Position numbers and translations under genes: made by a program. Below the pieces are notes generated by a model. It was not told where the DNA came from. It saw nothing but the letters and a program-made list of their open reading frames with translations, and ran no database searches. A DNA stretch of 5,911 nucleotides from a bacterium (GTDB lineage: Bacteria > UBP14 > UBA6098 > B30-G16): contig JAUXEQ010000099.1 of assembly GCA_030620455.1 (NCBI GenBank), positions 1 through 5,911 on the forward strand. The letters run 5' to 3'. The stretch's first letter is position 1. Every line of letters begins with the position of its first letter. Of the stretch, positions 5,578 to 5,911 are shown piece after piece.

Positions 5578-5911
5578 GCTCGATTTTCAAAAAATTAATT
5601 TCTTTAAATATAAAACTATCCGTTTTTAATTTATTTTCATAGATAAAACAGAATGATAATAATAAAGCCTATAATACTATAATTTTTAAGAATTTATTAC
5701 TAACATCAAAACAATAATAAAATAAACCTTAATTATGATTTTATTTCTCAAATGTAAGAATATCTAAAATGGAAGTAAATGCATTACAAATACTTAAAGC
5801 AATTATTTAAGCTTAAATCTATAAAATTTAGAATAAGTATGCGACTTTTAATTTCATACATCGATAACAGATAATAGAAATTACTTGATAAAATTTGTTT
5901 TTTTTCAATTA

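Larger units (their letters stand above)
5372..5911. other. Very AT-rich stretch without a convincing gene
   Basis: The 540 bases upstream of the glycosidase gene contain no reading frame with both a ribosome binding site and protein-like composition. By hand count the last 270 bases are about 18% G+C. The stretch holds the two promoter candidates listed separately, homopolymer runs of A and T, two overlapping-type TATAAT words (5670-5675, 5678-5683) without a -35 partner, and a T8 run near the right edge. I see no tRNA, rRNA or repeat array in it. Confidence 0.7.

Noticed and set aside
5411..5629. 72-codon open frame on the plus strand in the AT-rich stretch
   Set aside because: No Shine-Dalgarno sequence precedes its ATG, it runs across both promoter candidates, and its composition (Phe, Ile, Leu, Lys, Asn) is what random AT-rich DNA gives. 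It cannot be fully excluded.
5670..5683. Two TATAAT words as further promoters
   Set aside because: Neither has a -35-like hexamer at 15-19 bases, and such words are expected by chance at this AT content.
1..5911. CRISPR array, tRNA, insertion sequence, phage or defence genes
   Set aside because: I saw no regularly spaced direct repeats, cloverleaf, transposase motif or terminal inverted repeats on reading both strands.

Overview
The window looks like an ordinary chromosomal stretch from a Gram-negative-type bacterium with an outer membrane, probably in or near the FCB superphylum or a related candidate phylum such as Cloacimonadota or WOR-3. The clues are a secreted protein with a Por/T9SS-like C-terminal tail (PNPFN near its start, SSGIY and a terminal LLK near its end), a small beta-barrel protein ending in phenylalanine, a lipobox on a secreted glycosidase, AT-rich composition, and an Ig/PKD-like extracellular domain at the left edge. 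The lineage is an inference from protein style; no rRNA or other strong taxonomic marker is present.

Layout: bases 1-213 (+) hold the last 70 codons of a protein with an Ig/PKD-like domain. It converges on five minus-strand genes. In their transcription order (right to left) these are: a NagZ-type family 3 glycoside hydrolase lipoprotein (4232-5371), pdxA for vitamin B6 synthesis (3183-4151), a small outer-membrane beta-barrel protein (2566-3084), a secreted two-repeat protein with a sorting-like tail (1522-2487), and prfA encoding peptide chain release factor 1 (318-1406). Gaps of about 80 to 115 bases separate them, so they may be separate or loosely linked transcription units rather than a tight operon. 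Promoter-like hexamers are visible ahead of the glycosidase and prfA, and inverted repeats without U-tracts follow or overlap the ends of several genes.

Bases 5372-5911 hold no convincing gene. They are very AT-rich (about 18-20% GC counted by hand, against roughly 35-42% in the genes) and carry a candidate promoter for the glycosidase on the minus strand and a near-consensus sigma70-type promoter pointing right on the plus strand, which could drive an unseen RNA or a gene beyond the window.

Functionally the genes do not form an obvious pathway. prfA and pdxA are housekeeping; the others act in the cell envelope or outside the cell (peptidoglycan or amino-sugar hydrolysis, an outer-membrane barrel, and two secreted proteins with beta-sandwich-like domains). 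I see no CRISPR array, transposon, tRNA, rRNA, phage or defence gene, and nothing that convincingly amounts to a new system. The items most worth a second look are the orphan plus-strand promoter, a hairpin straddling the barrel gene's stop codon, the internal duplication in the secreted protein, and an excess of the palindrome ATCGAT.
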